This document shows positions 38,259-49,334 of a stretch of DNA of 64,000 bases, piece after piece; position 1 is the first letter of the stretch; each line of letters begins with the position of its first letter. Location of the stretch: the NCBI RefSeq assembly GCF_001889605.1, contig NZ_CP018171.1, positions 2,750,501 to 2,814,500 of the forward strand, read 5' to 3'. This DNA comes from Aquibium oceanicum. GTDB lineage: Bacteria; Pseudomonadota; Alphaproteobacteria; Rhizobiales; Rhizobiaceae. A program made the position numbers and the translations under genes. Under the pieces are notes generated by a model. The model saw nothing but the letters and a program-made list of their open reading frames with translations, was not told where the DNA came from and ran no database searches.

Positions 38259-39411
38259 TCCTGCGCTCCTCGACCGGCGGCAGCGTCGTCGGCGCGCTGA
38301 CGGAGGCCGTCAACTCGGAGCCAGAATTTTCGCCGCCCAGGAGCTTGCGGATCGCCGCGGCATCGAGCCCGCCCTGAAGATTGGCGAGCGTCTCGGGATC
38401 GGCGGCAGGATCGGGACGGGCGGCAGGCCTGGGGACGACGGGTTCCTGCAGCGGGACGGGTCCGATGCTCATCGGTGGCGCCGTTTCCCCTGCGATGATC
38501 GAGAAGCTGCGCGTCGCCGCCGAGCAGCCGCAGCCGGGCGGCCGCTGGTATCCCGCTTCCCGATAGCGGAACGCGGTCGGAAGCTCCGTGTAGGGCACGC
38601 CGCTCATCGAGATCATCTGGTTCGTCTCTTCACCTGGCGTTCGATGCATGTAGAGCTCGACCTCGGTGCCGGGGCACATCGCCGAACACGCGGCCGCATC
38701 CCGGTCGAGATCGTCGGCATGAGACGAATAGGCAACCGGGAAGAAGTAGCCGTCGCAGGTGCGTACGCAGAGCGTCCGGAAGGTGCCCGAAACGCGCGGT
38801 TGAACCTCGATCAGATTGCCGCGACGGACGACGATGCGCCGGCGGCCTTCGTCTTCCAGTGGGAATCGCCGGGATTCGTTTTCGCTGCGATCCTGCGCGG
38901 CGCGAGCCTTGAACAACTGGTCGAACAGATTTCCGCCGCCCCTGCCGCCGTCCATCTGCCTTTCGCGGGCGCTGGCCTGACGCTCGCGGCAGCCGTTCCG
39001 GTCGATCGCGGCGAGGATGTTGGCCCGTTCGGCCCGCGAGCCGCCGCCGCCCAGTTGCCGGTGCTTGCGCTCCAGGGAGGCGAGGTTGGCCTGCATCCGG
39101 TCCAGCGTGTTCGAAAGCGACTGGCAGACACGGGCCGGATCGCCGCGCGAGAAGAAACCGCCGCCGCAATTGGCCCGGCGGCTCTGGGCCTCGGCCTTGG
39201 CGATCTGCGCGCGCTGCTGCTCGATCGCGCGCTCGTACTGACGTGCCTGCCGGGGCGAACCGCCGCCGGCAGAGAAATTCGCAAGCTGGGCTTCGAGGTC
39301 GCGGCAGACACGAGTCTGGGCAACTGCCTGACCGATCAGGGAAAAGACGGCGCACGCCGCCGCGAATGCCACAAGGGCAGCGCGCAGACGGATACTCCAC
39401 CGCTTCCTCAT
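38176..39411 (-). CDS. DUF2865 domain secreted protein
   Basis: A 411-residue exported protein: signal peptide (residues 1-31, cleaved near VAQ-TR), a Gln/Arg/Ala coiled region with paired cysteines ([30 protein letters not shown]), and the DUF2865 core ([46 protein letters not shown]) about residues 210-270. The tail is Pro-rich and disordered. Role unknown; the family is typical of Rhizobiales envelopes and the conserved cysteines suggest disulphides. Its 3' end overlaps the convergent gltX by 83 bases. Confidence 0.88.
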   Translation of the reverse strand: MRKRWSIRLRAALVAFAAACAVFSLIGQAVAQTRVCRDLEAQLANFSAGGGSPRQARQYERAIEQQRAQIAKAEAQSRRANCGGGFFSRGDPARVCQSLSNTLDRMQANLASLERKHRQLGGGGSRAERANILAAIDRNGCRERQASARERQMDGGRGGGNLFDQLFKARAAQDRSENESRRFPLEDEGRRRIVVRRGNLIEVQPRVSGTFRTLCVRTCDGYFFPVAYSSHADDLDRDAAACSAMCPGTEVELYMHRTPGEETNQMISMSGVPYTELPTAFRYREAGYQRPPGCGCSAATRSFSIIAGETAPPMSIGPVPLQEPVVPRPAARPDPAADPETLANLQGGLDAAAIRKLLGGENSGSELTASVSAPTTLPPVEERRIRVVGPSFLPDPEAAIDLRAPAPNPVP

Positions 39412-39482
39412 CGAAATCCTCTGCCGGCTGGGCCTTCGTTTCCGGGCGCATTTCGCGCGAGCGGGAGGATAGGCGATCGAAG

Positions 39483-39497
39483 TTAACCGTCTCTTTA
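39483..39497 (-). promoter_or_regulatory. Possible CtrA-type site upstream of DUF2865
   Basis: TTAA (39483-39486), seven bases, TTTA (39494-39497): one mismatch from TTAA-N7-TTAA. It lies 72-86 bases before the DUF2865 ATG, much like the site before the acyltransferase at 34070. One mismatch in an AT-poor genome is suggestive only. Confidence 0.3.
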
Positions 39498-41819
39498 GGA
39501 TGTCTCCCGCGCAGACGCTGTCTGCAAAGCGGCCTGCGAGGCTTCCACCACGGAAAGCGCGGTCATGTTGACGATGCCGCGCGAGGTGACCGAAGGTGTG
39601 AGGATGTGCGCCGGGCGCGCCGTGCCGAGCAGGATCGGCCCGACATGAAGCGCATCCGTCATGGCCTTGGCGGTATTGAGCGCGATATTGGCGGCGTCGA
39701 GGTTCGGAAAGACCAGCAGGTTCGCCTCGCCCTTGAGCTTGGAATGCGGAAAGACGCGATTGCGCAGCGCCTCCGAGAGCGCCGAATCGGCGTGCATCTC
39801 GCCATCCGCTTCGAGGTCGGGATCGCGTTCGGCGATCAGTGCCGCGGCGGTGCGCATCTTGAGCGTGCTCGCCGTGTCGCGCGAGCCGAAGTTGGAGAAC
39901 GATAGCAGGGCGGCCTTGGGCTCGATGCCGAAACGGCGGATTTCCTCTGCGGCGAGGATGGTCATCTCCGCCAGTTCCTCCGCCGAGGGATCCACAGTGA
40001 CATAGGTATCGGTGAAGAAGGTGACGCCGCGCTGCATGATCAGCATCGAGAGCGCCGAAAGATCGCGCACGCCAGGCTTGCGGCCGATGATCAGGTCGAC
40101 GTTGCGCAGGTGTCGCTCGAAGCGTCCTTCCAGGCCGCAGATCATCGCATCCGCCTCGCCGCGCACCATGGCCAGCGCCGCGATCACGGTCGTGTTGGTT
40201 CGCACCAGCGTGCGCGCCGCCTCCTGCGTGACGCCGCGCCGCCCGCCGAGCCTGATGAGAAGGTCGACATAGTCGCGGTAGCGCGGATCGTCCTCGGGAT
40301 CGATCAGGTCGAAATCCGTGCCCGGCCGGATCTTCAGCGCATAGCGCCTGAGCCGCGTGTCGATGACGTCGGGACGCCCGATCAGGATCGGCCGCGCGAT
40401 GCCTTCCTCCAGCACCACCTGAGCGGCGCGCAGCACGCGCTCGTCCTCGCCGTCGGCATAGATCACCCGGTTGGCCGCTGCCGTGCGCGCGGTCGAGAAC
40501 ACCGGCTTCATGACCAGGCCCGAACGGAACACGAAGCGGTTCAGGCGATCGAGATAGGCATCCATGTCGGTGATCGGCCGCACCGCGACGCCGGTGTCGC
40601 AGGCGGCTCGCGCGACCGCCGGGGCGATGCGCAGGATGAGACGCGGGTCGAAGGGCGAGGGGATCAGGAAATCCGGCCCGAAGACCGGCGTCTCCGTAGC
40701 ATAGGCGCGTGCGGCGACGTCGGAAGGCTCCTCGCGAGCGAGTGCGGCGATCGCCCGAACGGCCGCCATCTTCATCTCCTCGTTGATGGCGGTCGCGCCG
40801 ACGTCGAGCGCGCCGCGGAAGATGTAGGGGAAGCAGAGAACGTTGTTGACCTGGTTGGGGAAGTCCGACCGGCCGGTGCAGATCATCGCGTCCGGCCGCG
40901 CCGCCCGCGCAACCTCCGGCATGATCTCAGGGACAGGGTTGGCGAGCGCCAGGATCAGGGGTTTTTCCGCCATGCCCGCGAGCAGTTCCGGCTTCAGCAC
41001 GCCGGCCGCCGAAAGCCCCAGGAAGATGTCCGCCCCGCCGATGACGTCGGCGAGCGTGCGCGCGTCCGTCTCCTTGACGTAGGCGTCCTTCCAGCGGTCC
41101 ATCTCCTCGGCCCGGCCGCGCCAGGCGACGCCGTAGCGGTCGGTGACCCAGATGTTTTCTCGCTTCGCACCGAGCGAGACGAGGAGGTTGAGGCAGGCGA
41201 GTGCTGCCGCGCCGGCGCCCGAGGTGACGATCTTGACCGTCTCGATCGCCTTGCCGGCGAGTTCCAGCCCGTTGAGCACCGCCGCCGCCACGATGATCGC
41301 CGTACCGTGCTGGTCGTCGTGGAACACCGGGATGTTCATCCGCGCCTTTAGCTGCTCCTCGACCTCGAAGCATTCCGGCGCCTTGATGTCCTCGAGGTTG
41401 ATGCCGCCGAAGGTCGGCTCGAGCGCCGCGATTGTGGAGACCATGCGGTCGATCTCCGGTGCGTCGATCTCGATGTCGAAGACGTCGATGCCGGCGAACT
41501 TCTTGAACAGAACCGCCTTGCCTTCCATGACAGGCTTGGAGGCGAGCGGCCCGATGTTGCCGAGACCGAGCACGGCCGAACCGTTCGACACCACACCGAC
41601 GAGATTGGCGCGCGCCGTGTAGTCGGCGGCGGTTGCCGGATCGTCGCGGATGGCGAGACAGGGCGCTGCGACGCCCGGCGAATAGGCGAGCGCCAGGTCG
41701 CGCTGGTTGCCGAGCGGCTTGGTCGCCTGGATCTCCAGCTTGCCCGGCGAGGGGTAGCGGTGGAAGAACAGCGCCGCCTCGTCGAAGTCGGAAGGGGCGG
41801 GGGCGTCGTGCTGGGTCAT
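39495..41819 (-). CDS. maeB: NADP-dependent malic enzyme with phosphotransacetylase-like domain
   Basis: A 774-residue two-domain protein of normal MaeB length. Residues 1-430 are malic enzyme ([96 protein letters not shown]) converting malate to pyruvate and CO2. Residues about 450-774 are a phosphotransacetylase-like domain thought to be regulatory in such fusions. Rhizobia carry an NAD-linked (dme) and an NADP-linked (tme) version; NADP preference here is not proven by sequence. Confidence 0.94.
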   Translation of the reverse strand: MTQHDAPAPSDFDEAALFFHRYPSPGKLEIQATKPLGNQRDLALAYSPGVAAPCLAIRDDPATAADYTARANLVGVVSNGSAVLGLGNIGPLASKPVMEGKAVLFKKFAGIDVFDIEIDAPEIDRMVSTIAALEPTFGGINLEDIKAPECFEVEEQLKARMNIPVFHDDQHGTAIIVAAAVLNGLELAGKAIETVKIVTSGAGAAALACLNLLVSLGAKRENIWVTDRYGVAWRGRAEEMDRWKDAYVKETDARTLADVIGGADIFLGLSAAGVLKPELLAGMAEKPLILALANPVPEIMPEVARAARPDAMICTGRSDFPNQVNNVLCFPYIFRGALDVGATAINEEMKMAAVRAIAALAREEPSDVAARAYATETPVFGPDFLIPSPFDPRLILRIAPAVARAACDTGVAVRPITDMDAYLDRLNRFVFRSGLVMKPVFSTARTAAANRVIYADGEDERVLRAAQVVLEEGIARPILIGRPDVIDTRLRRYALKIRPGTDFDLIDPEDDPRYRDYVDLLIRLGGRRGVTQEAARTLVRTNTTVIAALAMVRGEADAMICGLEGRFERHLRNVDLIIGRKPGVRDLSALSMLIMQRGVTFFTDTYVTVDPSAEELAEMTILAAEEIRRFGIEPKAALLSFSNFGSRDTASTLKMRTAAALIAERDPDLEADGEMHADSALSEALRNRVFPHSKLKGEANLLVFPNLDAANIALNTAKAMTDALHVGPILLGTARPAHILTPSVTSRGIVNMTALSVVEASQAALQTASARETS

Positions 41820-41927
41820 GTAGGTCTGTTCCGCGTTCCTGGCTCGATACCGGACCGGTCTAGCATGCCCGGCGGCGATTTCGACATGGTGACGGTCAAA
41901 CCATTTCGGCGAACGCCTGGGAAGTTC

Positions 41928-42734
41928 TTAGCCTCCGACGCGCTCCTGCAGCGCCATCGCCCCTTGCGGCGCGCGGATCTTGCCCTCGTGGATGATGTAG
42001 ATGAAGACGTCGCGCGGCTTCTTCTCGACCTTCGCATCCGGGTCGGCGAGCGGCAGGTCGTCCGGAACGCCGCCTTCCGCCCAGGTCTTCGCACGCGAAG
42101 CCCAGGCGTCGAGCTCGGTCGGCGCATAGGCGGTGGGCACGTCGTCCTCGCCCTTCTGCAGCCGCGCATAGACGAAATTCGCCGTCACGTCGGCGATCTC
42201 GGGATAGTCGTGGTGGTGGGCGTAGCAGATCGCCGCGCCGTATTTGCGCGCGAGCGGAGGGAAGGCGGGGTCGATGAAGGTCGGGTGGCGCACCTCGAGC
42301 ACGTGGCGCAGCCTCAGGCCGGCGTGCTTGTCCGGCAGCAGCTTCAAGAAGCCCTCGAAATCTTCGGGCTCGAATTTCTTCGTGTTGGCGAACTGCCAGA
42401 CGATCGGGCCGAGCTTGTCGCCCAGTTCCTCGATGCCCTGCGCGAAAAACTTTTCCATCGAGGGGCCGGCGTCAGCCAAGACCTTCTTGTTGGTGACGAA
42501 GCGGTTGCCCTTCACCGCGAAGACGAAGCCGTCCGGGCTCTCGGCGGCCCATTTGGCGAAGGTCTCCGGCGTCTGGCCGCGATAGTAGGTGCCGTTCACC
42601 TCGATCGTCCTCAGCCGCTGCGAGGCGTATTCGAGCTGGCGCTTCTTCGGTAGGTCGTCGGGATAGAACGTGCCCTCCCACGGCTCGAAGGTCCAGCCGC
42701 CGATGCCGCAGCGGATCGTGCCTGATCTGGTCAT
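41928..42734 (-). CDS. DUF72 family protein (YecE-like)
   Basis: A 268-residue TIM-barrel-like protein. Marks are RCGIGGWTFEPWEGTFYPDDLPKKRQLEYASQRLRTIEVNGTYY, KWAAESPDGFVFAVKGNRFVTN and the LRHVLEVRHPTF segment, the standard DUF72 pattern. Biochemical role is unknown in this family. ATG 42734 is chosen because the family begins with the glycine-tryptophan barrel strand soon after it; 47 residues upstream in frame look unlike protein. It is divergent from the BA14K gene across 224 bases with no clear regulatory element. Confidence 0.9.
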   Translation of the reverse strand: MTRSGTIRCGIGGWTFEPWEGTFYPDDLPKKRQLEYASQRLRTIEVNGTYYRGQTPETFAKWAAESPDGFVFAVKGNRFVTNKKVLADAGPSMEKFFAQGIEELGDKLGPIVWQFANTKKFEPEDFEGFLKLLPDKHAGLRLRHVLEVRHPTFIDPAFPPLARKYGAAICYAHHHDYPEIADVTANFVYARLQKGEDDVPTAYAPTELDAWASRAKTWAEGGVPDDLPLADPDAKVEKKPRDVFIYIIHEGKIRAPQGAMALQERVGG

Positions 42735-42958
42735 CGTCGTTCTCCGGGTTTGCGTCCGTCTGGGATGGCGGAAGTCATGGCCCACGAGCGGCAGCGATGT
42801 CCATGGGGCGAAGGCGGATCGCGCAGACGCTCCTGACAGACATAGCGAACTTCGCGGATGGCGTTTGCGAAGCATTAAGCCTGCGCGGCGGTGCCGGGGA
42901 ACCGCGCGCGCCGCACGCCTGTTGAGCCGCCACGAAACGATCTCCCAAGGAGGGGAAC

Positions 42959-43366
42959 ATGTCGAAAGGCGCCTTCACCGCGGCAGTCCTCGCCGCAACG
43001 GCAGCAGGAGCGGTATCGCCGGCCGGCGCGGGGGAGCGGCACCATCACCGGCACCCGGTCGTCATCCATGTCCACGAGACCCACGGCGCGCCCTGGTATC
43101 GGCAGCCGCCCTGGATCGGCACGGGCGTGGCGCAATACTACAGCTACCATCCGAACCATCTGCCGGGCTACCCGCACGATCTGGCAGGCTACCCGATCCC
43201 GATCCATCGTCTGGACGCGGGCGATCCCGTCGTGCGGGCGTTCCGCGCGGCGCCCTCGATGCACGTCGACTGGTGCCTCGCGCGCTACCGCTCCTACGAT
43301 CCGCGCAGCGACACCTTCCAGCCCTATCACGGCCCGCGCCGCGTCTGCCTCTCGCCGTATCGCTGA
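42959..43366 (+). CDS. BA14K family protein
   Basis: A 135-residue exported protein: signal peptide (residues 1-24, ending SPAGA), then a histidine-rich stretch (ERHHHRHPVVIHVHETHG), a Tyr/Pro-rich middle and the C-terminal BA14K motif VDWCLARYRSYDPRSDTFQP followed by a cysteine near the end. BA14K was described as an immunoreactive Brucella antigen; relatives are surface proteins of Rhizobiales. The N-terminal His cluster is not usual and might bind metal, which is a guess. AGGAGGGG precedes the ATG. Confidence 0.85.
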   Translation: MSKGAFTAAVLAATAAGAVSPAGAGERHHHRHPVVIHVHETHGAPWYRQPPWIGTGVAQYYSYHPNHLPGYPHDLAGYPIPIHRLDAGDPVVRAFRAAPSMHVDWCLARYRSYDPRSDTFQPYHGPRRVCLSPYR

Positions 43367-43441
43367 CGACCCGAACTCGTCTCCTTCTGCGTCCGCCCTA
43401 TGTAGCGGCGCATTGCGGTTCACGAGCGGGGACGAGGACGA

Positions 43442-44533
43442 ATGAGATCGACTGGAATGCCGCGGGCGCTGATGCTGGCGCTCGCCCTTGCCATGGGGCT
43501 CGCGGCCACCGGCGCGCGGGCGCAGGTGCTGGCGACCGAGACGCTGACGGTCGCGACGCGCGAGGCGCCGCCCTTCGCCATGAGGGATGCCGACGGCAAA
43601 TGGTCGGGCATCTCCATCGCGCTCTGGGAACACATCGCACGCGACCTGCAGCTCGACTACCGCTTCGAGGAAGCCTCGCTGGCCGACATGATCGACGGCG
43701 TCGAGGACGGCCGATACGACGCGGCGGTCGCGGCGCTGACCATCACGCCCGAGCGCGAGGCGGTCGTCGATTTCTCCCATCCCTTCTACACCACGGGCTT
43801 CGGCCTTGCGGTCTCGCAGGAGCGGGTGAACTGGCTGGGCATGCTGTTCGGGCTCCTGTCGTGGCAGTTCCTCCAGGCGGTGCTGCTGCTCGCCGCCGTG
43901 ATCGCGGTGGTGGGGTTCCTGTTCTGGCTGTTCGAACGCAAGCGCAACGCCGACGAGTTCGGCGGCAAGTGGTGGAAGGGGCTCGGCTCGGGCTTCTGGC
44001 TGTCGGCCGTCACCATGACCACGGTGGGCTACGGCGACAAGGCGCCGCGCACGCCGAGCGGGCGGGCGGTGGCACTGGTGTGGATGTTCACCGCCATCAT
44101 CATCACCTCGACCTTCACCGGCATGATCGCCTCGGCGCTGACGGCCGACCGCATCTCGGGCTCCATCCGCGGCCCCGACGACCTGCCGAAAGCTCTGGTC
44201 GGCTCCATCCAGGGCTCGGCCAGCGAGATCTGGCTCGCCGAGCGGCGGGTGAACTTCCGCAACTTCGACACCGTCGCGCAGGGCATGGACGCCGTCGCCG
44301 ACGGTCGCATCGACGTCTTCGTCTACGACAAGCCGCTGCTGCAATATCTCGCGGCCGATATGGACGACGGCGAGACCGAGGTGCTGAGCGGTACCTTCGG
44401 CCGCCAGGACTACGGCATCGCCCTGCCGCAGGGCAGCCCGATGCGCGAAGCCGTCAACAACGCCCTGCTCACCTTCCTCGAGACCGAAGACTGGGACGCG
44501 CTGACGTTCCGGTATCTGGGCGAAGAGGAATAG
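43442..44533 (+). CDS. GluR0-like ligand-gated potassium channel
   Basis: A 363-residue protein whose periplasmic binding domain is interrupted by a potassium-channel pore. After a signal peptide (1-28), lobe S1 (about 35-125) has the ligand-binding pattern TPEREAVVDFS (Arg105 and Asp110). Helix M1 (about 141-164), a pore loop with filter TVGYGD (194-199) and helix M3 (about 209-232) follow. Lobe S2 (about 245-362) carries GSIQGSASEIWL and FVYDKPLLQY. This order matches prokaryotic ionotropic glutamate receptors. Ligand is probably an amino acid but unproven. No channel-partner gene adjoins. Confidence 0.88.
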   Translation: MRSTGMPRALMLALALAMGLAATGARAQVLATETLTVATREAPPFAMRDADGKWSGISIALWEHIARDLQLDYRFEEASLADMIDGVEDGRYDAAVAALTITPEREAVVDFSHPFYTTGFGLAVSQERVNWLGMLFGLLSWQFLQAVLLLAAVIAVVGFLFWLFERKRNADEFGGKWWKGLGSGFWLSAVTMTTVGYGDKAPRTPSGRAVALVWMFTAIIITSTFTGMIASALTADRISGSIRGPDDLPKALVGSIQGSASEIWLAERRVNFRNFDTVAQGMDAVADGRIDVFVYDKPLLQYLAADMDDGETEVLSGTFGRQDYGIALPQGSPMREAVNNALLTFLETEDWDALTFRYLGEEE

Positions 44534-44653
44534 CGGCGGGCGGCCCGGTCCCGGCTGCGGACGCGACCGGTCGTCGCCACCCGGCGGGTTTCGCCGTGGC
44601 CGATGGAGCGGTGGCGACGTTAGATAAGCACGAGCTCTGCGTTGGCTAACCCT

Positions 44654-47581
<2,928 letters not shown>

Positions 47582-47734
47582 GGCCGGTCGCAGCCTCGTG
47601 CTTGGTCTCGGGAGGAAGGATGCGGGCAACGATCCCGCAGCACCCCCATGTAGGATTTTTCGCCGCTCCGTCGAGGGACGCGCGCGCACGCCGCAACGAG
47701 TTAGCCGCGAATGCCGCAGCGGGGCAAGGGCAAG

Positions 47735-47749
47735 GAACAAAAAGGCAAC
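47735..47749 (-). promoter_or_regulatory. LexA-type SOS box upstream of uvrA
   Basis: GAAC (47735-47738), seven bases, CAAC (47746-47749) matches the alphaproteobacterial LexA operator GAAC-N7-GAAC at seven of eight fixed positions. It lies in the leader of uvrA, a classical LexA target, about 155 bases before the ATG. Confidence 0.5.
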
Positions 47750-48198
47750 AGCCTCCTGACACCGCCCTGTGCATAACCGGCGGACCGGCTTGAAACATGC
47801 GATCACGTTTTGCGTCGGGGCGGCGGATTTCGTTGACAGGCCCGGACCCTGGAGTCACTCTCCAAATGTCCTTCGCGAACGCCTCCATTCGGGGCCGATC
47901 GCTAGAAGCGGGGCCCCAGCGAGACGACGCAGGAGGCTCGAGCGCGAAGCGACGCGGATGCAACAGGCAGAGGAGAGAGGAATGACTCCACCGGACAGTC
48001 CCATCTGGCTCCGCTCGAATGCCGCGGAGCCGCGGCGGGCATAGGCGCGAGGGCGCCGGGGAAGCGGCCGTTCCCCCGACCCGCCGTTCACATCACAATC
48101 AGAGACTGTAGTCGGGCCGTCGATCCAGATCGCGCAGCGCCCGAAACATGACCGGAAGTTTTGTCCGGCAGTTCAGGAAGACCCCTGACACAGAACAA
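47750..48198 (+). other. Gene-poor stretch between uvrA and the terminator at 48.2 kb
   Basis: No convincing protein gene. The stretch includes one 20-codon frame (47982-48044) behind AGGAGAGAGG and a 5-bp hairpin (CCGGA/TCCGG, 48151-48167). Since a strong plus-strand terminator follows and no plus-strand gene ends here, a short unassigned transcript is likely. Confidence 0.4.
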
Positions 48199-48231
48199 GC
48201 CCTGACCGCGTGACCGCGGCAGGGCTTTTTT
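48199..48231 (+). terminator. Strong intrinsic terminator without an assigned gene
   Basis: GCCCTG (48199-48204) pairs with CAGGGC (48220-48225), with an inner CCGCG/CGCGG stem and a TGAC loop, followed by six T. On the plus strand it has no gene to end. On the minus strand the tail is weaker (TTGTT) but could end fpr, which stops at 48305. Confidence 0.85.
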
Positions 48232-48304
48232 CGTGTAGCGCACGAGAGGGATCAGTCATTCAAATCCCTCTACAAGGACGCGCGACCGCGACCTCGCGCC
48301 GCCA

Positions 48305-49126
48305 TCATCCCACGAAAGCGCGCTCGACCACGAAATCGGCGGGTGCCGCGTTCGATCCTTCCACCAGCCCGGCCTTCTCGACGAGGTCCTTCACGTCGCG
48401 GATCATGTCCAGCGAGCCGCAGATCATCACCCGGTCGACTGCCGGATCGAACGATGCCACGCCGAGGTCAGCGAAGAGCTTGCCCGAAGCGATCAGGTCG
48501 GTGATGCGGCCGTTGCGCGCGGAGGACTCGCGTGTGGTGGAGGCGTAGTAGGACAGCCGCCCCTGCGTCAGCTCGCCGATCAGCGGGTCCTGCGACACGC
48601 TCTGAAACAGCGCGTCGCCGTATTGCAGTTCGGCGATGTCGCGGCAGGTGTTGGTGAGCACGATCTCTTCGAACTTCTCGTAGGTGTCGGGATCGCGGAT
48701 CAGGCTGGCGAAGGGCGCGATGCCGGTACCAGTCGCGATCATCCACAGACGCTTGCCGGGCTTCAGCGCGTCCACCACCAGCGTGCCCGTCGACTTCTGG
48801 CGCAGGAGCACCGTGTCGCCCGGCACGATCTTCTGCAGCTCCGACGTCAGCGGACCATCTGGCACCTTGATCGAGTAGAACTCCAGTTCGTCGTCCCAGG
48901 CCGGGCTCGCGATCGAGTAGGCGCGGAACACGGGCTTTTCCGCGTTCGGCAGGCCAATCATCACGAACTCGCCCGAGCGGAAACGAAAGCTCTGCGGGCG
49001 CGTGATGCGGAACGAGAACAGACGATCGGTATGGTGCTTCACCGAAACCACCGTCTCGGCGTGGACGTTCGCCGGAATCGGGAACTTCAGCGGCTCGGCA
49101 TTGGCGTTGGCGGGAACCGGAATCAT
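48305..49126 (-). CDS. fpr: Ferredoxin-NADP+ reductase
   Basis: A 273-residue FAD enzyme passing electrons between NADPH and ferredoxin or flavodoxin. Marks are the FAD motif RAYSIASPAWDDELEFYSIKVPDGPLTS (R-x-Y-S), the NADP site LWMIATGTGIAPFASLIRD, and ICGSLDMIRDVKDLVEKAG near the end. The C-terminus ends VVERAFVG, as in bacterial class Fprs with an extension after the usual aromatic position. The first 18 residues are Asn/Pro/Ala-rich and less conserved; the start could be slightly later. Confidence 0.94.
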   Translation of the reverse strand: MIPVPANANAEPLKFPIPANVHAETVVSVKHHTDRLFSFRITRPQSFRFRSGEFVMIGLPNAEKPVFRAYSIASPAWDDELEFYSIKVPDGPLTSELQKIVPGDTVLLRQKSTGTLVVDALKPGKRLWMIATGTGIAPFASLIRDPDTYEKFEEIVLTNTCRDIAELQYGDALFQSVSQDPLIGELTQGRLSYYASTTRESSARNGRITDLIASGKLFADLGVASFDPAVDRVMICGSLDMIRDVKDLVEKAGLVEGSNAAPADFVVERAFVG

Positions 49127-49240
49127 CGGCTCGACCCTCGTGTCTGGAGTACGTTCGGCATGACCACTGGCGACGGTTCCGCAAGCGGCCCAAGTAGGTG
49201 GACGAGGCGTCGAAAACCTCTCTCTTGCTCGGTGAATTTA

Positions 49241-49252
49241 TTAGTATACAAA
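49241..49252 (+). promoter_or_regulatory. GntR-like palindromic operator before the hydantoinase operon
   Basis: TTAGTATACAAA is centred on the palindrome GTATAC with near-symmetric A/T arms, the general shape of GntR-family operators. It lies in an AT-rich island about 83 bases before hyuA and 115 bases before fpr on the other strand. No regulator gene is adjacent, so the assignment is weak. Confidence 0.3.
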
Positions 49253-49334
49253 TGAAAATCGGGTCAAGGCGCAGGGGTAGACGCCCATTCCAAATGGCGC
49301 CTGATCCGTAGGGCGCACGTTTCGGGAATCCGCC

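Noticed and set aside
43442-44533. Amino-acid ABC transporter solute-binding protein
   Set aside because: The SBP domain is interrupted by two helices and a TVGYGD potassium filter, and no ABC permease or ATPase gene is adjacent.
47982-48044. 20-codon frame with strong ribosome site
   Set aside because: Too short to call as a gene on sequence alone; kept only as part of the finding on the orphan transcription unit.
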